7,502 nucleotides of DNA from an uncultured bacterium (GTDB lineage: Bacteria; Planctomycetota; Phycisphaerae; Phycisphaerales; SM1A02). Of this stretch, positions 1 through 6,519 are shown one piece after another. The notes beneath the pieces were generated by a model that saw nothing but the letters and a program-made list of their open reading frames with translations, was not told the DNA's origin and ran no database searches. The position numbers were made by a program, and so were the translations under genes. Location of the stretch: positions 1 to 7,502 of the forward strand of contig CAJACJ010000396.1 in the NCBI GenBank assembly GCA_903938205.1. The letters are read 5' to 3'. Numbering within the stretch: the stretch's first letter is position 1; every line of letters begins with the position of its first letter.

Positions 1-1
1 C

Positions 2-997
2 CTACTTGGCACCAGCATTGCTCGCCCTTGCATTGCGCAAGCGCAGGTCATGTGCGCTTTGGAAGAAAATTGCGACGCCGTGGCTCACGGTTGCACGGGA
101 AAAGGCAATGATCAAGTTCGTTTTGAAAGCGTTTATGCGGCTTTGGCGCCACAATTGCGCGTCATTGCACCATGGCGTGAAAGCTCCTGGAACTTGCGCA
201 GCCGTGAAGCCATGCTTGCCTATTTAGCGCAACGCAATATTCCATGCGCCGCAAGCGCCACAAAAATCTATTCGCGCGACGCCAACTCGTGGCATGTTTC
301 ACACGAAGGCGCGGAGTTGGAGGATCCATGGAACGCGCCACCAGAAGATTTATGGATTCGAACCACAGATCCAAAGTTGGCGCCCAATGAACCAGAAGAA
401 GTGATCGTTGGATTTGAACACGGCGTTCCTGTGAGCGTGAATGGAAAAAAACTTTCCGCAATACAACTGCTTGACTCGCTGAATGAAATTGGCGCGCGCC
501 ATGGCGTGGGCCGTGTTGATATGGTTGAGAACCGCCTTGTCGGAATGAAAAGTCGCGGCTGCTACGAGACCCCAGGTGGAACTATTTTAATGGAGGCTCT
601 GCGCGGCCTTGAGCAAATTGTTCTTGACCGTGACTCCATGCGATTTCGCGAGGAACTAGCCAATGATTTCGCGCGCGTGATTTATGACGGACGCTGGTTC
701 GCGCCGTTGCGTGAGGCGCAGTGGGCCGCCATCAAATCTCTGGCGCAACCACTCACGGGAGAAGTTGCCGTGCGCGCCTACAAAGGCTCCGCAACCACCA
801 CGCGCCGCCGCAGTCCAAATTCGCTGTATTCGCAGGCATTTGCGACATTTGGCGAGGACGATGTCTATAACCAGCAACACGCTGAAGGCTTTATTCGTTT
901 GTTCTCATTGCCTAGCCGCATTCGTGCCCTGCTTGGTCTGAACAAATTATTTGGCATTGACAATGCAACTGGCAACAAGAGCGGAGCAAGTCGGTGA
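2..997 (+). CDS. argG: Argininosuccinate synthase (3' part, N-terminus outside window)
   Basis: This enzyme joins citrulline and aspartate with ATP to give argininosuccinate, the penultimate step of arginine synthesis, in the cytoplasm. The frame is open from base 2, so the gene starts upstream; the ATG at 50 is internal. The visible 331 residues begin with the family's LGTSIARP segment and continue with DAVAHGCTGKGNDQVRF (about residues 25-41 of the visible part), the second argininosuccinate synthase signature. The ATP-binding N-terminal loop with its SGGLDT-type motif is missing only because of the window edge. Later blocks also fit the family: SRDANSWHVSHEG, GRVDMVENRLVGMKSRG, ETPGG, YKGSA and SPNSLYSQAFATF. 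The C-terminus carries a tail of about 20 residues after the usual end near SLPSRIRAL. The TGA stop (995-997) overlaps the GTG of argH by 4 bases, which suggests translational coupling. Identification is firm. Confidence 0.96.
   Translation, partial: LLGTSIARPCIAQAQVMCALEENCDAVAHGCTGKGNDQVRFESVYAALAPQLRVIAPWRESSWNLRSREAMLAYLAQRNIPCAASATKIYSRDANSWHVSHEGAELEDPWNAPPEDLWIRTTDPKLAPNEPEEVIVGFEHGVPVSVNGKKLSAIQLLDSLNEIGARHGVGRVDMVENRLVGMKSRGCYETPGGTILMEALRGLEQIVLDRDSMRFREELANDFARVIYDGRWFAPLREAQWAAIKSLAQPLTGEVAVRAYKGSATTTRRRSPNSLYSQAFATFGEDDVYNQQHAEGFIRLFSLPSRIRALLGLNKLFGIDNATGNKSGASR
983..986 (+). promoter_or_regulatory. Ribosome binding site for argH
   Basis: GGAG lies 7 bases before the GTG at 994, inside the end of argG. 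It supports GTG at 994 as the true argH start, as does the protein alignment: the N-terminal WQGR...DSLFRTFNDSLPFDRRL block starts a few residues later, as in other argininosuccinate lyases. Confidence 0.6.
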
Positions 998-2877
998 CAG
1001 CAATTTGGCAAGGACGAGTTCAAGGTCAGCAAGATTCGCTCTTTCGAACTTTCAATGACAGTCTGCCTTTTGATCGGCGGCTGATTCAAGAGGACATTGA
1101 AGGCTCCATTGGCTGGGCACATGCATTGGCGCGCGCCGAAGTGATCAGCGACGGCGATCGCGCGCGCATTGAAAAAGCGCTGCGTGAAATTGCGTCATTG
1201 GTTGAGAAAGATCCATCACTTCTCATCAAGGCCACCGACGAGGACGTTCACAGTTGGGTTGAACGTGAATTAGTCGCGCGTATTGGCGATCTTGGTAAGC
1301 GCCTGCACACGGGTCGCAGTCGCAACGATCAAGTGGCGACGGACTTGCGCCTTTGGTGCTTGAAACAGACGCGCGTTCGTCTTGCGGAAATTGACGCCGC
1401 CAATTTAAGCTTGCTTGAATTGGCGGAGCGCGAGCGCGACACGGTTTTTCCTGGATTCACGCATTTACAGCGCGCGCAGCCCATTTTGTTCGCGCATTGG
1501 TGCCTGGCATATGTTGAAATGTTAAGACGCGATGCGGATCGTTTCTCTGACGCGCTTGATCGCGTGGCGCGTTGCCCGCTTGGTTCAGGTGCGCTCTCTG
1601 GAACCGCTTATCCAATTGATCGACAAAAGTTGGCTAAAGATTTGGGATTTGATGGACCCAGCGCCAACAGTCTTGACGCAGTCAGCGACCGCGACTTTGT
1701 AGTTGAACTCATCGCCTCCGCTTCCGTGTGCATGCTGCATCTCAGTCGCATGGCGGAAGATATTATTTTTTACGCCACGGGCGAAGCCGCGTATGTTGAA
1801 CTGTCCGACGAGGTCAGTACCGGCAGCAGTTTGATGCCGCAGAAAAAAAATCCCGACGCGCTGGAATTGATTCGCGGAAAAACTGGCCGCGTCATTGGAG
1901 CTCTCACAGGAATCCTTGTCACCTTGAAGGCGCTACCACTTGCATACAACAAAGATTTACAAGAGGACAAGGAGCCGCTCTTTGACGCCATGGACACGCT
2001 TTCATTGTGTTTGCGAATGATTCCGCGTGTGTTGCAAGGCCTCAAAATTGACCGCGTGCGCGCGCGCAAGGCGGCTATTGCCAGCTACGCAAATGCCACG
2101 GAATTGGCTGATTATTTGGTGCGTAAGGGTGTCGCGTTCCGCGACGCACATCACCAAGTTGGGCTCTTGGTGCGCGAAGCCATTCGACAAGGCAAACCAC
2201 TTGAAGATTTGTCGGTTGAAGACATGGTCAAGCTTGCGCCACTTGTTAGCAGCGATGTGTTTGTCACGCTGACGGTTGATAGCGCTCTGAGTCGCCGATC
2301 TGTTTCTGGTGGCACAGCGCCAGACCAAGTAAATGCGCGCGTGAAGGAAGCTAAGAGAAGTTTGCGCGCGACACGTCGGCCAAAGCGACGCTCCGCTGGT
2401 GGCGCAACAGGTTTCCGCGATGCCGTGGTGGAAGACTTGGATGACATTAAACGCTTGGTGGATTTGTGGAGCTTGCGCGGAGAGAATTTGCCGCGCACGC
2501 GCGACGAAATCATGGAGAAAATCACGGACTTCGCCATTGCCGCCGTGGATGGAAAAGTACGCGGCTGCGCAAGTTTGTGGATCTACGAATCCGACCTTGC
2601 GGAAATTAGATCACTTGGAGTGGACGAAGGCTTCCAAGGGCGCGGTCTTGGTAAACAATTGGTGCAATTCTTTATTGAGAAGGCGCGCAGCATTGGAATT
2701 GAGCGATTATTTGTGCTCACTCGCATGCCAGCGTTCTTTGAAAAGTGTGGATTCCGCACGGTCAGTATCAACAGTTTGCCGCAAAAAGTCACTAAAGATT
2801 GCGCGCAATGCCCCAAGAATCAAAACTGCGATGAGATTGCCATGGTGTTGGACTTGAAAGAGAGCGAAGTCTCTTGA
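994..2877 (+). CDS. argH: Argininosuccinate lyase fused to N-acetylglutamate synthase-like GNAT domain, ArgH(A) type
   Basis: The 627-residue protein is about 165 residues longer than a usual ArgH (about 460). Residues 1-455 are a complete lyase, which splits argininosuccinate into arginine and fumarate. Visible blocks are LHTGRSRNDQVATD (104-117), GFTHLQRAQP with the likely catalytic His157 (154-163), the fumarase/lyase signature GSSLMPQKKNPD with the active-site Ser at 278 or 279 (277-288), and the closing SGGTAPDQV (438-446). A basic linker follows (about 451-468, RSLRATRRPKRR). Residues 473-620 form a GNAT domain with acetyl-CoA loop QGRGLG (548-553) and the tail KDCAQCPKNQNCDEIAM (601-617) that resembles short-type N-acetylglutamate synthases. 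ArgH fusions with a NAGS domain, called ArgH(A), are known from Moritella, Vibrio and relatives. The inferred second activity is acetyl-CoA plus glutamate to N-acetylglutamate, the first pathway step. Start is GTG, overlapping argG; the end overlaps argJ. The lyase call is firm; acetyl acceptor specificity is inferred. Confidence 0.94.
   Translation: MTAIWQGRVQGQQDSLFRTFNDSLPFDRRLIQEDIEGSIGWAHALARAEVISDGDRARIEKALREIASLVEKDPSLLIKATDEDVHSWVERELVARIGDLGKRLHTGRSRNDQVATDLRLWCLKQTRVRLAEIDAANLSLLELAERERDTVFPGFTHLQRAQPILFAHWCLAYVEMLRRDADRFSDALDRVARCPLGSGALSGTAYPIDRQKLAKDLGFDGPSANSLDAVSDRDFVVELIASASVCMLHLSRMAEDIIFYATGEAAYVELSDEVSTGSSLMPQKKNPDALELIRGKTGRVIGALTGILVTLKALPLAYNKDLQEDKEPLFDAMDTLSLCLRMIPRVLQGLKIDRVRARKAAIASYANATELADYLVRKGVAFRDAHHQVGLLVREAIRQGKPLEDLSVEDMVKLAPLVSSDVFVTLTVDSALSRRSVSGGTAPDQVNARVKEAKRSLRATRRPKRRSAGGATGFRDAVVEDLDDIKRLVDLWSLRGENLPRTRDEIMEKITDFAIAAVDGKVRGCASLWIYESDLAEIRSLGVDEGFQGRGLGKQLVQFFIEKARSIGIERLFVLTRMPAFFEKCGFRTVSINSLPQKVTKDCAQCPKNQNCDEIAMVLDLKESEVS
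2857..2864 (+). promoter_or_regulatory. Ribosome binding site supporting the TTG start of argJ
   Basis: The purine run AAAGAGAG ends 9 bases before TTG at 2874. The next in-frame ATG (2922) falls inside the conserved GFRAAGMSAGIK segment of ArgJ and would remove part of it. TTG is therefore the better start although it is a rare codon for initiation. Confidence 0.45.
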
Positions 2878-4110
2878 GCACTGAAGAATTCATTTGGCCA
2901 GTTGGCTTTCGTGCGGCGGGAATGTCAGCGGGCATTAAATCAAATGGTGCGCCTGATCTGGCCATGTTGCGCATGGATGATGGCGCCGTTGCGGCGGCCA
3001 TGTTCACCACCAATCTATTCGCCGCCGCGCCCGTGCAAATTTCACGGGATCATTTGCATAATTCACGCGGGCATGCAAATGTGTTGATTTTAAATTCCGG
3101 CTGCGCCAATGCCGCGACCGGTCCACACGGATACGCGGACGCGCAAACAATTGGTGACTTAGTGGCGCAAGAGTGTGGCTGCGCCCCAGACGCTGTGCTG
3201 ATGAATTCAACGGGCATCATTGGCAAGCGATTGCCACTTGCGAACATTGCGAAATGCATTGCCCCCCCTGTCCCAAAGTTGCGTTGATGGAAACGCGGAG
3301 CCATTCGCTCGCGCAATGATGACCACGGACACGCGCCTGAAAATGTCCACGCGCCTTGTGGCTACTGCGCCCCATGGCGCCGGAAATACAAGTGTTCAAA
3401 ACGTAAAAAACACAGCAAATCCTGCGCAAATTCGTGTCACTGGCGTGGCTAAAGGCGCGGGAATGATTCATCCCAACATGGCCACCATGATTGCGGTCAT
3501 CACCACGGACGCCGCGCTGGAGCCCCATGAACTTGACTCCATATTGCGCGTTGCCGTGGAACAATCATTCCACAGAATTTCAATTGATGGCGACACCAGC
3601 ACCAATGATTCCGTATTTGCTTTCGCCACAGCGCAACGCGGCGTCGCCGCTGACCACGCCGAATTGCAGCGCGCCTTCTGCGAAGTGGCACGCGATTTGG
3701 CACGCATGATTGTCTGCGATGGCGAAGGCTTTACGCGCGCCTTTGAAGTGCGGGTTCGTGGGGCCGCATGCGCCGCTGACGCGCTTGATGTTGCCCGAAC
3801 CGCGGCCACCAGCTTGCTTGTTCGCTGTGCCATCACTGGTGGTGATCCAAATTGGGGCCGCCTTCTCGCCGCCGCGGGGCGAAGCGGAGCGGAGGTCGAT
3901 CCAGAACGCGTGTCGCTTCGTGTTGGCGACGTTGTTCTTTTCCAAGACGGACAACCCTCAGATACAAAAAAAGAAATTGCCGCAGCGGAATTTGCCAAAT
4001 CCAATGTGATTATTGAATTTAACCTTGATCTTGGCGACCATGAGGACTTCTTCATTTCCAGCGGAATGACGCAGGAATATGTCAAATTGAACAGCGAATA
4101 CAGCACCTGA
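2874..4110 (+). CDS. argJ: Glutamate N-acetyltransferase / ornithine acetyltransferase, frame broken at a C7 run
   Basis: ArgJ moves the acetyl group from N-acetylornithine to glutamate, giving ornithine and recycling N-acetylglutamate; bifunctional forms also use acetyl-CoA. Codons 2874-3284 give 137 residues, then TGA at 3285-3287. The rest continues in the next frame to the TGA at 4108-4110. Ignoring one C of 3262-3268 joins the halves into 411 residues, the normal family length. The first half has GFRAAGMSAGIK and the NSTG oxyanion-hole motif (Thr113-Gly114 in joined numbering). The second half has MMTTDT, the self-cleavage motif KGAGMIHPNMATM with nucleophile Thr204 (codon 3484-3486), DGDTSTNDS, NWGRLLAAAGRSGA and a conserved C-terminus. 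Normal maturation cuts before this Thr into two chains. Apart from the C run I see no decay, so a sequencing error or a very recent mutation is likeliest. TTG start overlaps argH (TTGA). The family call is firm; whether the gene is functional is open. Confidence 0.93.
3262..3268 (+). other. C7 homopolymer at the argJ frame break
   Basis: Seven consecutive C residues sit exactly where the conserved ArgJ reading changes from the frame of 2874 to the frame of 3220. Removing one C, or a +1 slip, restores the frame and gives a join through IAPPLSQS in an expected variable stretch before MMTTDT. Homopolymers are typical sites of indel errors and of true slippage; the sequence cannot tell which applies. 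Confidence 0.8.
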
Positions 4111-4241
4111 GGCCTGCATAAAAACAGCTGCCCTACTTGCTTCACATTTCGCGATTTCACATGGCACGCATGATCATGAATTCCACGCTGTTTCGGTACT
4201 CTTGCCACATCGCATTCAATCTGAAGCGATAGAAAGTTCCT

Positions 4242-5432
4242 ATGCGATTTCGAATATTCACCTTGACGTGCGCAACTTTATTTCTAGCCATGCCAGTTTT
4301 CCCATACGGAGCACTGGGGCATGAAACAGTGGGCGCCATCGCCGACATGAAGTTGGCGGGCACCCCCACTGGCGCGCAAGTCACAAAACTTCTGAATGGT
4401 ATAACGCTGTCACGCGCCTCCGTGCTCGCCGATGAAATCAAAGGCTGGGACAGATTGCCCAAAGGACAACCCAAGCCAATTCTTTTGAAAGATCATCCAC
4501 AACTACAAGAACAACTTGTGGCATTTTGGGAGGCAAATCCGCCTACAAAAGCCAAAGGCAGCGACGCGCCAACCCATAAGGAATTTCATTACACCGATGT
4601 TCCCGCAGTGGATGGCGGCAAATATGTCAAGGGAAATTTGGGCACAGAACCCTACGACATTGTGCAAATGATTCCGTTCTGTGTGCGGGTACTGTCTGGC
4701 GCGGAGCCAGAGACCAATGCGCGCAAGATCACCAAGCCCATCGCGCTGATTCTGTTGGCGCATTACGTGGGCGACATTCATCAACCGCTTCATGTGGGCA
4801 ACGCGTATTTCAGTTCCGCTGGAAATTTGGTCAATCCAACCAAGGGTGGAAAAAGTTTCCCCGATCACGGTGGTAATGGATTCAACATTATTTTAAGTGA
4901 CGCACAAACTTCCAAAAAAGATTCCAAGGCCGACAGCAAGTCTGGTGGAAAATCTTCCGGCAAAAAATCAAGCAAAAGTAAAGGAACCAATCTGCACAGT
5001 TTCTGGGACAGCGACGCAGTCGAAGCGGCCTTAAAACATGTTGATACACAGATTGAAAAGCAGCCAAATCACAAGGGAAAAGCCACGGATGAGGAAGTGA
5101 TTGCTTGGTTCGCCAACTCCGAACCAACGGACTGGAAACCTGCCGCAAAATCTCAGCCCACGGAGTGGGCACAAGCGTGGGCCAATGAAATAATTCCAAT
5201 GTCCACGCAAGCTCACGAGCGACTTGAGTTCAGCAATGTCACCATTAAGAATGAAAGCGCATCGGGCGATGCCACGGAAAAGAAAATGCCCGATGGAATT
5301 TCTTACCTTGAATGGTCCGGCTTGCGCACGGAAGAAGAATTGCACAAGGCTGGCTGGCGCCTCGCGGCAATTATTGAGGCGAGTTTAGAATCCAAAAAAC
5401 CGACCGCTCCCAAAACCAAATCCACTCAATAA
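4242..5432 (+). CDS. Exported S1/P1-type zinc-dependent nuclease
   Basis: Family members cut single-stranded DNA and RNA, often with 3'-nucleotidase activity, outside the cytoplasm, using three zinc ions. The 396-residue protein starts with a signal-like segment (MRFRIF then hydrophobic to about residue 20). The P1 ligands map to His27 (GALGHETV), Asp64 (ADEIKGWD), His116 (FHYTDVP), His174, Asp178 and His184 (AHYVGDIHQPLH), and His252 and Asp256 (LHSFWD), with family spacing for the last three groups. Two features are odd. Tyr22 stands where fungal P1 and S1 have the N-terminal Trp of mature WG-x-LGH, whose amino group binds zinc. A 24-residue Lys/Ser-rich insert (224-247) precedes LHSFWD. 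An in-frame TAG at 4230-4232 excludes an upstream extension; upstream AGAAAG is a weak ribosome site. It lies 131 bp after argJ; I see no clear promoter or terminator in that gap, so co-transcription is undecided. A role in scavenging nucleic acids is inferred. Confidence 0.9.
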   Translation: MRFRIFTLTCATLFLAMPVFPYGALGHETVGAIADMKLAGTPTGAQVTKLLNGITLSRASVLADEIKGWDRLPKGQPKPILLKDHPQLQEQLVAFWEANPPTKAKGSDAPTHKEFHYTDVPAVDGGKYVKGNLGTEPYDIVQMIPFCVRVLSGAEPETNARKITKPIALILLAHYVGDIHQPLHVGNAYFSSAGNLVNPTKGGKSFPDHGGNGFNIILSDAQTSKKDSKADSKSGGKSSGKKSSKSKGTNLHSFWDSDAVEAALKHVDTQIEKQPNHKGKATDEEVIAWFANSEPTDWKPAAKSQPTEWAQAWANEIIPMSTQAHERLEFSNVTIKNESASGDATEKKMPDGISYLEWSGLRTEEELHKAGWRLAAIIEASLESKKPTAPKTKSTQ

Positions 5433-5520
5433 ATTTCTAAAGTACGCAGGCGGATTTCATTCAAGGCGACATTGGCGCATACAACATTTGATCACGTTGA
5501 TCAGCCGCCTGCCTAGAAAT
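5433..5520. repeat. Imperfect inverted repeat spanning the convergent gene junction
   Basis: ATTTCTA (5433-5439) and GCAGGCGG (5446-5453) pair with CCGCCTGC (5505-5512) and TAGAAAT (5514-5520). This gives 15 paired bases with a 6/1 bulge and a 51-base loop. The left arm fills most of the 28-bp gap between the two stop codons; the right arm lies in the 3' coding end of the minus-strand TPR-like gene. Inside the loop TGATCA-cgt-TGATCA (5489-5503) makes a smaller hairpin, though it encodes Asp-Gln-Arg-Asp-Gln. There is no T run, so it is not a standard intrinsic terminator. It could protect or end both converging transcripts, or be chance. Confidence 0.35.
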
Positions 5521-6519
5521 CGGATCATCTTCACCAAGAGCCGTGGCTAAATCTGCGGCCAACACGCTCGCTCTTCCTTTGGCGCGCTCAATTTGGCCAA
5601 TTTGTCGCAAGCAATCAACACGGTCCATGGCCACCAACGCCAACACTTGCATACGCCACGGCGCCACGCGTTTTTCACGCAGCCATTGATTGATATCGAA
5701 TCCTTCAAGCGCTTGGTCGTACAACTTGATTGCGGACGCGCAATCACCACGCGCCTTGGCCAATGTGCCCAGCGTGGCCAATGGCAATTGCGGATCTTGC
5801 AATGTTTTCAAGGTAATTCCCGCTTCAACCGCGGCGCGCAAACGCATTTCCAAATCTGGAATTTGATCGTTGGCGCCGGCTGTTCCAGCGATGCGAATAG
5901 CTTGCTCAAGCGCCAATGGTTCCTTCACTGACGTGGCGCCAGGCTGAGAAAACCGCGCCAACAATACTTTGGATTCATCCCACGACTCTTGCAACTTGCC
6001 CATTGAAAGCAACGCCTCAATTTTCATTCTGCTGCGCTCCAATGACCCTGTCGCCAATGGATCAGCAATTGCGAGCGCGGCTTCAGGCGAAGCAAGCCAT
6101 GTCAACATTCCGTCTGGACCATTTTCACAATATTGAATGCGCATCAACATATTGCACAACACATCCATTTCAACGGGCGATGCTATTTGCGACTTCGCCG
6201 CATCAATGGCCGCGCGCATTTCAACCAACGCCTGCGCACTGTTGCCCTCCTCAAGGAACTGCACAGATTTCTTCACCCGCTTTTGCACTGCGTCAGCGTC
6301 TTCTTTCACTGGATCAACCAGTGGCATCATCGCCGTTGTTTGCGGTGCGGTCACTGAAATGTCGGCCACGGCAACAGGCTTATCAACTTGCGCCGCGCTT
6401 GGCTCAACAGTGCCGTCCCATGACGCGCCGTTCTTTCCAATTACAATAAAAACTCCATAGATCAGCGCAATTGCCGCGATCATGAGCACGACAAGTTTCG
6501 ATAGAAATTTGACAGACAT
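5461..6519 (-). CDS. Membrane-anchored TPR-like protein of unknown function
   Basis: I do not recognise a specific family. The 352-residue protein has one N-terminal membrane segment (about residues 9-28, hydrophobic, after MSVKFLSK), then a Pro/Ala/Val-rich linker (about 38-75), then an Ala- and Leu-rich helical body. Segments such as 84-108 (SVQFLEEGNSAQALVEMRAAI) and 249-274 (GTLAKARGDCASAIKLYDQALEG) have the look of tetratricopeptide helices, with small residues and a terminal A-L/I pattern, so a protein-binding scaffold on the outer face of the inner membrane is plausible. No catalytic motif is visible. The ATG (6519-6517) shares one base with the TAA stop of pheS (TAATG), which points to one transcript and coupled translation; an AGG about 10 bases upstream is the only ribosome site. 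The gene ends 28 bp from the converging nuclease gene. The orphan role beside pheS is unexplained. Confidence 0.8.
   Translation of the reverse strand: MSVKFLSKLVVLMIAAIALIYGVFIVIGKNGASWDGTVEPSAAQVDKPVAVADISVTAPQTTAMMPLVDPVKEDADAVQKRVKKSVQFLEEGNSAQALVEMRAAIDAAKSQIASPVEMDVLCNMLMRIQYCENGPDGMLTWLASPEAALAIADPLATGSLERSRMKIEALLSMGKLQESWDESKVLLARFSQPGATSVKEPLALEQAIRIAGTAGANDQIPDLEMRLRAAVEAGITLKTLQDPQLPLATLGTLAKARGDCASAIKLYDQALEGFDINQWLREKRVAPWRMQVLALVAMDRVDCLRQIGQIERAKGRASVLAADLATALGEDDPISRQAADQRDQMLYAPMSP

Noticed and set aside
2340..2410. Possibility that the ArgH-GNAT fusion is a misassembly or a lost stop codon.
   Set aside because: The frame passes smoothly through a normal ArgH end, a basic linker and a full GNAT domain with intact motifs, and matches a fusion architecture already known. 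The GNAT domain has no obvious start codon and ribosome site of its own at its boundary.
2874..3287. Treating the 137-residue first part of argJ as an independent small protein.
   Set aside because: It is the N-terminal third of ArgJ, ends at a frame-shifted stop after the C7 run, and its last residues (PVPKLR) are out-of-frame reading.
4169..4178. Perfect 10-base palindrome CATGATCATG in the gap between argJ and the nuclease gene.
   Set aside because: It is short, unrepeated in the gap and has no recognisable promoter around it. It could be an operator but nothing supports that beyond the symmetry.
3468..4208. A 246-codon minus-strand open frame opposite the second half of argJ.
   Set aside because: Its composition (Ser/Arg/Ala rich, no motif) is that of an antisense shadow of the conserved ArgJ coding sequence.
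4161..4232. A 23-codon open frame (MARMIMNSTLF...) ending in TAG just before the nuclease gene, in the same frame as it.
   Set aside because: There is no ribosome binding site before its ATG, no run of regulatory codons, and no resemblance to a known leader peptide. The only useful information is that its TAG blocks an upstream extension of the nuclease.
4111..4241. Search for a promoter or terminator in the 131-bp spacer.
   Set aside because: No pair of hexamers with proper spacing resembles a sigma-70 promoter, and no stable hairpin with a T run follows argJ.
5916..6449. A 177-codon plus-strand open frame opposite the TPR-like gene.
   Set aside because: It is rich in Pro, His, Gln and Arg, has no domain, and lies wholly opposite a gene with a sensible membrane segment and helical body coupled to pheS.
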